From Microbacterium aoyamense (GTDB taxonomy: Bacteria; Actinomycetota; Actinomycetes; Actinomycetales; Microbacteriaceae), in assembly GCF_023155855.1 (NCBI RefSeq), contig NZ_JAKNUT010000007.1:1-64000 (forward strand): DNA of 64,000 bases. The letters run 5' to 3'. A model generated the notes under the pieces. The model ran no database searches and was not told the DNA's origin. It saw only the letters and a program-made list of their open reading frames with translations. Shown piece by piece: positions 1-7,543 of this stretch. The translations under genes and the position numbers were made by a program. Every line of letters begins with the position of its first letter. Positions within the stretch are counted from its first letter, which is position 1.

Positions 1-127
1 CACCCACCGCTCGATCGACGACCTCACACCCCTCGAGGTCGAGCAACTCGACTACGCTCACACCGAACCGGTCGAGAAAGCCGGCTGACACCAGCAAAAC
101 GCTCTCCGGACATGCCGGGGCGAGTCA
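1..127 (+). mobile_element. Right end of an IS (probably IS3 family), cut by the window edge
   Basis: The first 88 bases encode the last residues of a transposase and the element seems to run to about base 127. Read on the minus strand from 127, the DNA begins TGACTCGCCCCGGCATGT. A TGA-initial, GC-rich end of this kind is typical of terminal inverted repeats of IS3-family elements. The left end lies outside the window, so neither the matching inverted repeat nor a target duplication can be checked. The boundary is therefore inferred. Confidence 0.5.
2..88 (+). CDS. C-terminal end of a transposase (partial)
   Basis: Frame 2 reads 28 residues to a TGA at 86-88, containing HRSIDDLTPLEVEQLDYAH. 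This resembles the extreme C-terminus of IS3-type OrfB (rve integrase core) proteins, where a short H-x-S-x-x-x-L-T-P motif follows the last catalytic glutamate. All catalytic residues lie upstream of the window. Because only the tail is visible, family assignment is moderate. It runs in the opposite direction to the IS3 copy at 262-1590 and differs from that copy's C-terminus, so it belongs to a different element. Confidence 0.5.
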   Translation, partial: THRSIDDLTPLEVEQLDYAHTEPVEKAG

Positions 128-261
128 GACTGCCAGATAGCGCACCTGTTCGATCACCTCGCCCAAGAAGGCGAGCGAACCCCCGCCAGACGGTGCGTCA
201 TTAAGGTCCCAAATTCGTACTGCCGCGCCGCACTCGACGGCCAGAGCCAAATGACTCGATG

Positions 262-287
262 TGAATCGCCCCGGGTTTAGTGGAGGG
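262..287 (+). repeat. Left terminal inverted repeat of the IS3 element
   Basis: The 26-bp end begins TGAATCGCCCCGGGTTTAG and pairs with 1565-1590 with two mismatches. The stop codon of orfB (277-279, minus strand) lies inside it. The base triplet immediately outside (259-261) is ATG, the same as outside the other end. Confidence 0.9.
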
Positions 288-1219
288 CGAGTTCTCCCAA
301 CGCCGGTTGACGCTGGGGGTTGTTCTCACGGTAGTACTCGGTCTCCTTCTCGATGGGGGTGACGTATCCGATCGATGAGTGCAGCCTGTTCTCGTTGAAC
401 CAGTGCACCCAGGACAGCGTCGCGAGTTCGAGTTCGTCGGCGGTGCGGAACGGGCCGTCAATCTTCACGCACTCGGTCTTGTAGAGCCCGACGACCGTCT
501 CTGCCAGCGCGTTATCGTACGAATCACCCACGTCCGATCGAGGCGATCGCGCCGGCGTCAGCGAGACGCTCCGCGTAGCGGATCGCGGTGTATTGCGACC
601 CGGCGTCCGAGTGTTGAATCAGTCCGGTTACGTCCTGACCCGCCCGGTCCCTCACCCAGAGCGCCATCTCGAGCGCGTCCAGAGGCAGCGCGGTCGGCAT
701 CCGGTCCATGGTCCGCCAGCCGACGATCCTTCGTGAGTAGACGTCGGTGACGAACGCGGTGAACGCCATCCCCGACCACGTCGGCACGTAGGTGAAATCG
801 ACCACCCAGAGCTGGTTCGGGCGGTCCGCGGTGAAGTCGCGGTGCACGTGATCCGGCGGCCTCGTCGAGGCGGTGTCCGGGCGGGTCGTGATGAACTGCT
901 TCCCGCGGCGGATGCCCCGCAGCCCCTGTTGGCGCATGAGTCGTTCGACCGTGCAGCGGGCCACGACCACCCCGTCTCGGCGCAGCAGCCGCCAGACCTT
1001 GCGGACGCCGCTGATACCGCGGCCCAGTTTCCGGTCCCAGAAGACCCGCTCGATCTGCACGACCAACTCCGCGTCCGTCACCGCCCGCGCCGAGACGGGT
1101 CGCTTCTTGAACGCGTAGTACCCGGACGGAGCGATCGGCACTGCATGCGCGGTGAGCACGCGGCAGATCGGCTCGACCCCGAACCGGTCACGATGATCGT
1201 CGATGAACTGAACTACCAC
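277..1219 (-). pseudogene. IS3 OrfB transposase (DDE integrase), frameshifted
   Basis: The frame from GTG 1219 carries an HTH_21-like helical region (GYYAFKKRP, RRGKQFITTRP) and the start of the rve domain: first Asp in WVVDFTYVPTW and second Asp in QHSDAGSQYT. It terminates at about base 524 after AIASIG. The continuation GDSYDNALAE with the catalytic Glu is in another frame (277-531). About two bases appear to be missing at 527-532, between SIG and VGDSYDNA. The split separates the first two acidic residues from the third, so the protein should be inactive. The overlap with orfA is the usual arrangement for programmed frameshifting in IS3 elements. Confidence 0.88.
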
Positions 1220-1538
1220 GGCAGTCGCGGGTCGAGCTCCCGCGCAAAGAACGAGGACGCCGCCAACAGAATCTCGTTGGCACGCTTCAGTTCCCGGTTC
1301 TCTGCCTCGAGCTGCTTGATCCGAGCGGCATCGCTCGTGGTGGTCCCGGGGCGTTCGCCCGCGTCGATCGCAGCTTGTTTGCACCAGCCACGCAACGTGT
1401 CCGAGTTCACCCCGACACGCTGCCCGACCCGCACCACCCCGCGTTCAACGACAGCTCGGGATCTTCTTTCCTGGCCTCGGCGACAAGCCGCATCGCACGC
1501 TCACGAAGCTCCGGCGGATACTTCCTCGGTGCTGGCAT
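1213..1538 (-). pseudogene. IS3 OrfA transposase (HTH_Tnp_1), frameshifted
   Basis: ATG at 1538 begins MPAPRKYPPELRERAMRLV, the standard start of IS3/IS911-type OrfA helix-turn-helix proteins. Reading continues to DPELSLNAG at about 1440 and then shifts. The rest of the domain, RVGQRVGVNSDTLRGW followed by a leucine-zipper-like segment AARIKQLEAENRELKRANE, is in the frame at 1213-1437. One missing base near 1437-1443 would explain this. The frame ends at 1213, overlapping the start of orfB. Confidence 0.85.
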
Positions 1539-1564
1539 AGTCATCATCCTCTCGGGGATTCAGA

Positions 1565-1590
1565 CCCTCCACGAGACCCGGGGCGATTCA
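1565..1590 (-). repeat. Right terminal inverted repeat of the IS3 element
   Basis: On the minus strand this reads TGAATCGCCCCGGGTCTCG and then TGGAGGG. It differs from the left repeat only at positions 16 and 18. The ATG at 1591-1593 completes the 3-bp target duplication. Confidence 0.9.
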
Positions 1591-1703
1591 ATGACGGTCG
1601 CTTTTCGGCAGAAACTTCGAGAACGAACGGGATCTCCTCGTCGCCGGGTACGCCGAGCCGACCGTCTGCGAAAACAAACGGTTCGAGTTCTGCCGGAACC
1701 CCT

Positions 1704-2780
1704 TTAGCCATTCCGATTCAGATCCCACAGCGTGCGCTCCAACGCGTCGCGAAGCACGACAGGTGCGATCGGCAAGTCCGTTGTGTCCATCGCCTGTCTA
1801 GCGCGGGCTCGCGCCCAGTCGTTGAACGTGTCGTCAGCTTCCGAGAGGTGCTGTAGGTGAGCGCGTAGTCGTGGCCCACTCGCCTGGATAACCGACCCAA
1901 TCTCGACCGCTCTGTGATCATGCACATCGAGCAACGACGTGGTCCATGCGTCTTGCACCTCGTCGTAGGTCACGTGCCCGCCGATCGAAGCGTCGACAAA
2001 CTCTTGCGCTCTCCCCAACGCGAGGCGTCGAGTTCCCGTGGCTGGCAAGGTGTGCCAGCCGGTGACTTCGTCCGCGAGGCCGAGGACAAGCTCGGCGACC
2101 CCCTGCGTTCCCGAGTCAGCAAGGCCATCGACTTTCTCGCGAAGTCGCTCGGTCGCTGCCACCGACCCGCCCGCGGCGCCCCAGCAGAGCACGCCCAGGT
2201 CGAGTGGCGAGTGGAGCGAGAGCGCGAGGTCATACACTTCGGCGGCGGTCCCAGGCCTGACGAGCCGTTCACGCGAGAGGCCGCCCAGGACCACGCTGTA
2301 GTCCGGGACTTCATCGTGCCATTCGTCGCGAGCTGCCTTCCCAGCCAGCCTCCGCTCGTGGTCTATGGAATCGACGCCCAACTGTGCCGCGGCCTGGTCA
2401 GCGAAGAGTACCCCGAGCCAATCTCCGCCGGGATGGAGAACCGTCTCGATCCAGTCTGTAAACCAGGGGACAAGCGAGGGGTGCCTGACGAGCGAGCAGC
2501 TCAGGTCGTCAACGGTAGGCGCGTTGTTGGTCTGGAAGAGTGGCAGACTCTCCCACCACCAGAGCTTCCACTTGAGGGCGTAGGGGAGCCGTGCGTTGAG
2601 GGCCGCGCTCTGGAGTTGCCACGATCGTCCGTCGTTCAGTGCGGCGATTGCCGCGAGCTCCGCGGAGTCGTCCTCACTATGACCGTCCAGCAGCATGTGA
2701 AGGTACGCGCGAACGATTCGGGAGTCATTCGCAGGGTTTCCCTGACTGACCTCGGTCCCATCCCCGCGCATCTCACACAT
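1704..2780 (-). CDS. Hypothetical protein (358 aa) of the toxin island
   Basis: The gene encodes a soluble 358-aa protein with no signal peptide or membrane segment and no family that I recognise. The N-terminal third is rich in Leu and Trp (WKLWWWESLPLF) and the C-terminal part is helical with many Asp and Arg. It lies 17 bases downstream of the lipoprotein gene, and its stop overlaps the start of the IS-split small gene by 8 bases, so the three form one leftward unit after the RHS toxin and Imm11 genes. Its position suggests an immunity or accessory protein captured with the toxin island, but nothing in the sequence proves this. Confidence 0.7.
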   Translation of the reverse strand: MCEMRGDGTEVSQGNPANDSRIVRAYLHMLLDGHSEDDSAELAAIAALNDGRSWQLQSAALNARLPYALKWKLWWWESLPLFQTNNAPTVDDLSCSLVRHPSLVPWFTDWIETVLHPGGDWLGVLFADQAAAQLGVDSIDHERRLAGKAARDEWHDEVPDYSVVLGGLSRERLVRPGTAAEVYDLALSLHSPLDLGVLCWGAAGGSVAATERLREKVDGLADSGTQGVAELVLGLADEVTGWHTLPATGTRRLALGRAQEFVDASIGGHVTYDEVQDAWTTSLLDVHDHRAVEIGSVIQASGPRLRAHLQHLSEADDTFNDWARARARQAMDTTDLPIAPVVLRDALERTLWDLNRNG

Positions 2781-2797
2781 CGCAGATTCGAATTGAT

Positions 2798-3301
2798 CTA
2801 GTCGACACAGGGTTCGCTCGTCATTTCGCCAGATGGATGGAGCCAGACGTCCGTGATGTCGTCGGGCGATTCGACCTCGAAGATCACAGACCAGGGTGCG
2901 AGGTTGTCCGCGCTTTGCCCAGGAGCGACGAAGATGCGCATCGCTCCCGCGTCCAGAGCAATCCCCTCATCGACATCGAAAGTCAAGCCCACCGGGGGTG
3001 TGGTCGTTGAAAACTCCGTTCCCGGCTCGAATCGGAACTCCCCGGTGCCACGCGCGGCTGTGACGAACCCCGTGTCCGAGGAGTATTCACGGTATGTGAT
3101 CTGGAGATATCCGAACTCATCGGTGGGCTGTCCGCACCACGCGAACCAGACGCCTCCATCCCGCGCCGTCACCGCAAGTGGTCGGTCATTCGGCCGTGCT
3201 GGAACCGACAGCATCGCGCAGCCTGTGAGCAGAAGGATGCTCGTGGCCACGCACGGTGCGCCCCAGGAAACGACGTGTGCTCGTCGCAACGCTTTCAACA
3301 C
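2798..3301 (-). CDS. Putative lipoprotein of the toxin island
   Basis: The 167-aa product has a positively charged start (MLKALRRAH), a hydrophobic segment and a lipobox, LLTGC, at about residues 24-28. This predicts lipidation and anchoring on the outer face of the membrane. The mature domain (about 140 aa) is rich in beta-prone residues and acidic patches, and no family was recognised. It sits between the Imm11-like gene (49-base gap) and the 358-aa gene. A surface lipoprotein beside an exported nuclease could be a second protective factor or a remnant of the delivery apparatus; this is inference. Confidence 0.7.
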   Translation of the reverse strand: MLKALRRAHVVSWGAPCVATSILLLTGCAMLSVPARPNDRPLAVTARDGGVWFAWCGQPTDEFGYLQITYREYSSDTGFVTAARGTGEFRFEPGTEFSTTTPPVGLTFDVDEGIALDAGAMRIFVAPGQSADNLAPWSVIFEVESPDDITDVWLHPSGEMTSEPCVD

Positions 3302-3350
3302 GGTCTCCCCTCACCGATGTGCTCGATCGCTGAACGCACCTGAGCGCCAC

Positions 3351-3914
3351 TCAGCTGATCTCAACATCGGTGAAGAGCGCGCCGGTCGCGATCCCAGTCT
3401 GTTGGATGCCCTCTGCCACGTCGTCGGTCATGAAGGTCGGCCCTCGCGGGGACTCTGCGACTCGGAACGCACCGGGCTCGGCGAGACATGCGGCGTGGAG
3501 CACTGGCCGATCAATCCGCATCACGCGGCCGCTGCTCGGGAAGCGCGTGATCGAGGAGCGTCCCACATCCAGAGCATCTGAACGAGCCCAGGCGTAAAAC
3601 AGAACGAGCGCAGCGTCGTCGCACGACACAGGCAGGAAGATCCCCGATCCGCTCAGTAGAGGGCCTACGCGCTCGATCGCTTCGTCTCGCAAGACGAGGA
3701 CCTCGTCGTTACACCACGGCATCGTGGCCCGGCGGAATCGTCGACCGCGGGCGCGCGTGACCAGCTCGAAACGAGGCCGCGGCCACGACCGGGCCTCGAT
3801 GTGATGATCGATCGACGCCAGTGCTTCGTGGCCATCGTCATCTTCGGGGATCGCCCACTCGTAGCCCTCACAAGCACCAATCTCAACCGCGCCGGCAATC
3901 TCAGTCATGGCCAT
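3351..3914 (-). CDS. Imm11-like immunity protein
   Basis: The 187-aa protein has the layout of the Imm11/DUF1629 immunity family. A variable N-terminus ([13 protein letters not shown]) is followed by a core with [25 protein letters not shown], then [18 protein letters not shown], and near the end [12 protein letters not shown] with TGIATGALF. The upstream toxin stop overlaps a second possible start at 3908 (ATGA), so either ATG 3914 or 3908 may be used; both give tight coupling to the nuclease tip. The expected role is to bind and neutralise the AHH nuclease encoded immediately upstream. Family assignment is from remembered consensus, not a search. Confidence 0.75.
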   Translation of the reverse strand: MAMTEIAGAVEIGACEGYEWAIPEDDDGHEALASIDHHIEARSWPRPRFELVTRARGRRFRRATMPWCNDEVLVLRDEAIERVGPLLSGSGIFLPVSCDDAALVLFYAWARSDALDVGRSSITRFPSSGRVMRIDRPVLHAACLAEPGAFRVAESPRGPTFMTDDVAEGIQQTGIATGALFTDVEIS

Positions 3915-4777
3915 GTCCCCGACAGTAACTGCCCACGGATTGTCTCGAGAGTCTCCAATGCCTCTTCTCGCGTAGTCGCACTTCGCATCATGCGGTCGAC
4001 GGTCCGGTAGTAGTCGTTGGTGTGGACTGTGGAATGCACCGCAGATCCGGCCGGGTTCGGCGCTGCGAGGTTGCGAGGGAGAAACACGCCGTTCGACGCG
4101 CTATTGATGCTGATTTGGAACTTCGTGAGAACCGCTCGTGCTCCCGCCGCTCTCCTGTCCTTCCCAGCGACTATGTGATGAGCGGCAGACCGCGCGGCAG
4201 CCGAACTCCCTGCGCGCTCGACAGCTGCGCGCAGGGCCACTGCAGATGGCTTGGACTGAATCCAGCTCCCGAAACCACTCGCTCCTCCCCTAATCGCGGC
4301 GCCGCCGGCAACGCGGAGGCCTTGATAGACCGCCAGGCTGTCGTTGAGCATCGACCCTCCGGGCGCCAGCCCTGATACATCTTCGGAGTTGATGGGGTCG
4401 GTGGGCCAGGTGTAAGCGTTTGCGTTGCCGCCTTCGACGGGGTCGACGCTGAGGAATCTGCCGAGGTTGGGGACGTAGATTCGGGCGCCCATCTCGATGA
4501 TCTGGACACTGCCGACGGTTTCGGCGTTCTTGAGGGCGGTTTGGTGCCAGCCGGTGTTGCCGTTGAGCTGTCCGGTGTCGTCGGCGGTGCTGGTGCCGAT
4601 GGTCCCGGTGGTGGGGTCGAGGGGCTGCCCGAACGGATCCCAGAGGTGGATGCTGCTGGTGGTCGCACCGCGGGTGACGAGGGTGTGGCCGAGCATGCTC
4701 GGCACCGACCAGGTCTTGTCAGTGCCGCTGATCGTGCAGGACGCGCCGCCGAGGAGCCCGACCGTCCGTGTGATCAC
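3905..4777 (-). CDS. RHS core C-terminus with AHH nuclease toxin tip (remnant)
   Basis: From GTG 4777 the frame gives 290 aa. Residues 1-138 are the end of an RHS/YD-repeat shell, with [10 protein letters not shown], the core motif [17 protein letters not shown] (101-117) and [10 protein letters not shown], after which toxin tips normally diverge. Residues about 190-290 form an AHH-type HNH nuclease: AAHHIVAG (198-205), [10 protein letters not shown], then [10 protein letters not shown]. An intact RHS toxin has over a thousand residues upstream; here only a 183-aa export fragment remains, in another frame. The GTGA overlap (start 4777, upstream stop 4774) could allow coupled translation of a free toxin tip. 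The Imm11-like gene follows directly. It could be an orphan tip or a decayed toxin. Confidence 0.8.
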   Translation of the reverse strand: MITRTVGLLGGASCTISGTDKTWSVPSMLGHTLVTRGATTSSIHLWDPFGQPLDPTTGTIGTSTADDTGQLNGNTGWHQTALKNAETVGSVQIIEMGARIYVPNLGRFLSVDPVEGGNANAYTWPTDPINSEDVSGLAPGGSMLNDSLAVYQGLRVAGGAAIRGGASGFGSWIQSKPSAVALRAAVERAGSSAAARSAAHHIVAGKDRRAAGARAVLTKFQISINSASNGVFLPRNLAAPNPAGSAVHSTVHTNDYYRTVDRMMRSATTREEALETLETIRGQLLSGTWP

Positions 4778-5325
4778 GCCGCCCGCACTCTGCGCCCACG
4801 CTGCGACAGCACATCCACGAACCCACCCGACGGGCGCTCATACGTCGTCGTGAACTCCGACTGCGCAACCACACGCTCCGGCGTCAACTCCGCCTGATCG
4901 ATCACACCACTCGGCGCGTCTTCGATCACCGCGGGAGGCGCCTCCGACGCATCCGGCTGACCGAGCACCGTCGACGCGAACGGCTCCTCCGGCCAGGGGG
5001 CCAACTCCGACTCCAGCGCGCTCGCAGGCAGCGCGGGCAGATCGGACGGGTCGACGGACTGCTGCGTCACAGCAGCGGGGAGGACCTCCACCACGGTCGC
5101 GGGCAAACCCAGGGGCACTGCGAGCGAAAGCGAACCGACCATTGCGACAAGCGCGAAGCGCACCGAATACGTCACGGAACTCCATAGTCCCCAAGCCCAA
5201 CGTGCGCTTCCCCGCGTCAAGCGGTCTCCACCGCTGAAGCTACACATGGCGCGCCAGCGGGGGCAAGACTTGGCTGATACGAACTTGTCCTCGAGGGGTG
5301 GTTGCCCTTCGCGATGCGGCTTCAT
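4774..5325 (-). pseudogene. N-terminal fragment of an RHS-type exported toxin
   Basis: The 183-aa frame has a long basic leader, a hydrophobic stretch FALVAMVGSLSLAVPLGLPA (a likely Sec signal), an Ala/Pro-rich linker and then [18 protein letters not shown], a segment typical of the start of actinobacterial RHS proteins. It then runs RGRRVRAA to a stop exactly where the C-terminal RHS frame opens. The whole YD-repeat region is missing, so I read this as a large internal deletion with a junction near 4790-4800 that also shifted the frame. A GTG or ATG nearer the signal segment may be the real start. No other complete copy is in the window. Confidence 0.65.
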
Positions 5326-5484
5326 GAGTTCGGGCGCGGCCTGCGTGCCGCGTCTCGTCCCGAAGTCCTCGCTCGAATCGGCTACGACATCGCCGCGTCG
5401 GCCACCCCGGCAACCGTTATCTTTCCGTGACCTTATGTGCTGGAAAGGGCATGGTTTCGGGCCTCCGATGTCGGAGGTGCTTCG

Positions 5485-5490
5485 TATCTT
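5485..5490 (+). promoter_or_regulatory. -10 box for a leaderless start of the DUF222-HNH gene
   Basis: TATCTT lies exactly 6 bases before ATG 5497, with no Shine-Dalgarno sequence between. This favours 5497 over the upstream in-frame ATG 5437. A perfect 7-bp inverted repeat (CCTCCGA/TCGGAGG, 5462-5468 and 5471-5477) lies just upstream and could be a regulator site. Confidence 0.5.
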
Positions 5491-5496
5491 TGTTCA

Positions 5497-6984
5497 ATGA
5501 AGCACTTGGCGTCCGCACCGGTTCGACGGTTGGTGGATGCTGCTGCGCTCATCGCGAGCCGATTGGCGGATGCGGATCCGATCGCTGCGGCGACCGGGCT
5601 CGATGACGAGGGGCTGTTGGAGCTTCTGGGTGAGGTCAGTGACGCGCGGAAGGCTCTCGAGGTGATCGCTTCGGCGACGTCGGCCGAGGTGGCGCGCCGT
5701 TCGGCGCGCGAGCTCGGATATGCCGGGCTCGCGCAGCGCAAAGGGCATCGCAACGTGACCTCGCTCGTGCAGAACATCACGGGGCAGTCCAAGGGCGACG
5801 TGTTCCGCTCGCTGCGTACCGGAGAAGAGCTGCGGGATGCCGCGGCAACCCCCACGCCCGACGCTGACGAACCGTCGGAGCCGCGGGTGCCACGGTGGAG
5901 TGTGCTGCTGCGTGAGGCGCTGACCGAGGGGCGGATCAGCTCGACCCAGTTCCAGGCGATCCGCACGGGCCTCGGTGAGCCCCCGACTGAGCGGTACCCC
6001 GACCTCGACCCGGACTTCCTGCCCGAAGCGTGGGCACGCGCAGTCGAGATCCTCCTGCACGAGGCATCCGCACTGTCGGTCGAGGATCTGCGGAACGCGG
6101 CGCGCATCGCGCGGGACAGGCTCGACCCCGTCGGGGTGACGCTGCGGTTCGAGGAACGCTTCGTCGCCCGCTCGTACCGCACCTGGGTCGACGAGCACGG
6201 CCAACACCACGCCAGGATCAGCTACGACGATGACGCCGCCGCGTGGGTGAACACGATCCTCAGCTCCGCACTCCGCCCCCGCCGCGGACCGCGGTTCGTC
6301 GACGCGGATGCCACGGACAACGAGCGCGCCGGTGCGGGTGGGGAAGACGAGCGCACCAACGAGCAGCTGCAGTACGACACCCTCATGGCGATCCTGCGCG
6401 CGGGTGCGAATGTCGACCCGGCCCAGGCGTTCGGTGATCGACAGCCGGGCGTGCGGATCATCGTCGAAGAGTCCGCGATGGACGACCCGACGCAGCGCGG
6501 AAGCATGGGAGTGGTCGGTGTCGGCCACCTCGAAGACGGCGGGCAGGCGATCCCCGGTGGTCTGGTCGAGAAGTACCTGTGCGACGCCGGGTCGACCACC
6601 GCACGCTTCGACGCGTTCGGCAGGCCACTCGACCTCGGTCGCGAACGGCGCCTCTTCACCGCGAAGCAGCGGATCGTGATCGCCGCCCGCGACGGGGGAT
6701 GCGTGTGGCCGAGCTGCTCCGCGCCCGTCTCGTGGTGCGAATTCCATCACATCGATCACTGGTCCGAAGACCACGGCAGAACTGACGTCGATGACGGAGT
6801 GCCGCTCTGCCGCAACTGCCATATGCGGCTCCACAACCAAGGCTGGCGTATCACCCGCACGCGTGATCCCGAAACGCAGCACGACACCTACTGGCTCCAC
6901 CCACCACCCGACCCCGACACGGGCGAGATCGCCGAGCCCGTGATGCTCCAGTCCAAGTCGCCCCGACGATTCGAAGCAGCATGA
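5497..6984 (+). CDS. DUF222 domain HNH endonuclease
   Basis: The product is 495 aa from ATG 5497. The N-terminal two thirds is the helical DUF222 (13E12-type) domain common in Actinobacteria, with a conserved stretch near ELGYAGLAQRKGH. The C-terminal part is an HNH nuclease with CVWPSCSAP, then CEFHHIDHW (about 414-422), the middle Asn in the loop after it, and CRNCHMRLH (about 438), giving paired Cys for zinc and His for metal and catalysis. Such genes are usually multicopy, function unproven, and are often found at genome rearrangement points, which fits its place at the edge of the toxin island. A longer start at 5437 adds 20 residues and is less likely. Confidence 0.9.
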   Translation: MKHLASAPVRRLVDAAALIASRLADADPIAAATGLDDEGLLELLGEVSDARKALEVIASATSAEVARRSARELGYAGLAQRKGHRNVTSLVQNITGQSKGDVFRSLRTGEELRDAAATPTPDADEPSEPRVPRWSVLLREALTEGRISSTQFQAIRTGLGEPPTERYPDLDPDFLPEAWARAVEILLHEASALSVEDLRNAARIARDRLDPVGVTLRFEERFVARSYRTWVDEHGQHHARISYDDDAAAWVNTILSSALRPRRGPRFVDADATDNERAGAGGEDERTNEQLQYDTLMAILRAGANVDPAQAFGDRQPGVRIIVEESAMDDPTQRGSMGVVGVGHLEDGGQAIPGGLVEKYLCDAGSTTARFDAFGRPLDLGRERRLFTAKQRIVIAARDGGCVWPSCSAPVSWCEFHHIDHWSEDHGRTDVDDGVPLCRNCHMRLHNQGWRITRTRDPETQHDTYWLHPPPDPDTGEIAEPVMLQSKSPRRFEAA

Positions 6985-7543
6985 AATCGAAGATCACCGT
7001 GCGCGATCCGCACACGTCCAGGCCCCTGCGACGGGGCCCGGCGTTCGGAGTGTGCGCCGACAGTCGCGCGACCTTCAGCGCCGAGCCCACGACCACGCGG
7101 CCCGATCGGCGGCGATGGGCGCCCGGCGATCGACGCGAGAGGGTGAGCGCCCGACATGTCGCCGGTCGTCAGTCTGGACCTCGCGACCACTTGGCCCGAT
7201 CAGGTACGACGGCGGTGGCGCTCCTGAACCGGGGCGAGGAGGCGCCGCGGCCGTGACACCGCTGACGGGCAGAGAGCAACTCGCGATATGTAGCTCTGGC
7301 CGCAGCATCGCGTCCGGAACGCATCTGACCACGAGCGTGACCGCGATCACCGAGCAGTGGGCCGCACCTCGCGGAGAAGACACTGCCGGGTCGGCAGATT
7401 CGCTGTCGTGTGCACACGAGGCATCCGGTATCATGGACTCGAATCGATTCGATCCGTCTTCGATCCTGCGATTCGCTTTCCTCGCGCCTGAGCCGGTCAT
7501 CCCGGTGTCGACGCTCCCGCCTCGTCGCCGAAACGAAACCTCC
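6985..7543. other. Gene-poor stretch upstream of the MFS pump
   Basis: About 560 bases separate the HNH gene from the first likely start of the transporter. Long open frames exist on both strands, as expected at this GC content, but none has a recognisable domain, signal or ribosome-binding site. TATCAT at 7429-7434 could be a -10 box for the transporter, which would give a leader of about 100 bases. Confidence 0.4.

Larger units (their letters stand above)
262..1590 (-). mobile_element. IS3-family insertion sequence, complete but degenerate
   Basis: This 1329-bp element has two overlapping transposase frames on the minus strand. It is bounded by 26-bp inverted repeats matching at 24 of 26 positions (262-287 and 1565-1590). 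Both outer ends begin TGAATCGCCCCGGGT. The flanking trinucleotide ATG occurs at 259-261 and 1591-1593, a 3-bp target duplication usual for IS3. Both reading frames carry single frameshifts, so this copy is probably inactive on its own. Its intact ends could still be mobilised in trans. Confidence 0.92.
125..1711 (-). pseudogene. Small accessory gene split by the IS3 element
   Basis: If the IS (262-1590) and one copy of its 3-bp target duplication are removed, a single 84-codon frame is restored. It starts at ATG 1711, within the end of the upstream 358-aa gene (8-base overlap, so probably translationally coupled), and begins MAKGVPAELEPFVF. The IS lies after codon 40. The rest resumes at 258 and runs through AVRIWDLNDAP and GEVIEQVRYLAV to a TGA at 125-127. 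That stop lies in what looks like the end of the left-edge IS, so even the rejoined ORF may be 3'-truncated. No family was recognised. Its place behind a toxin/immunity locus suggests an accessory or immunity-type product, which is inference only. Confidence 0.7.

Noticed and set aside
1..1711. A composite transposon formed by the two IS copies
   Set aside because: The two elements have different ends and different transposase tails, and only a fragment of one small gene lies between them.
7052..7543. The long N-terminal extension of the MFS frame (over 160 residues) as coding sequence
   Set aside because: The composition is Arg/Gly/Pro-rich and not protein-like, no ribosome-binding site is present, and the transporter core needs no such domain. 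The open frame is explained by GC content.
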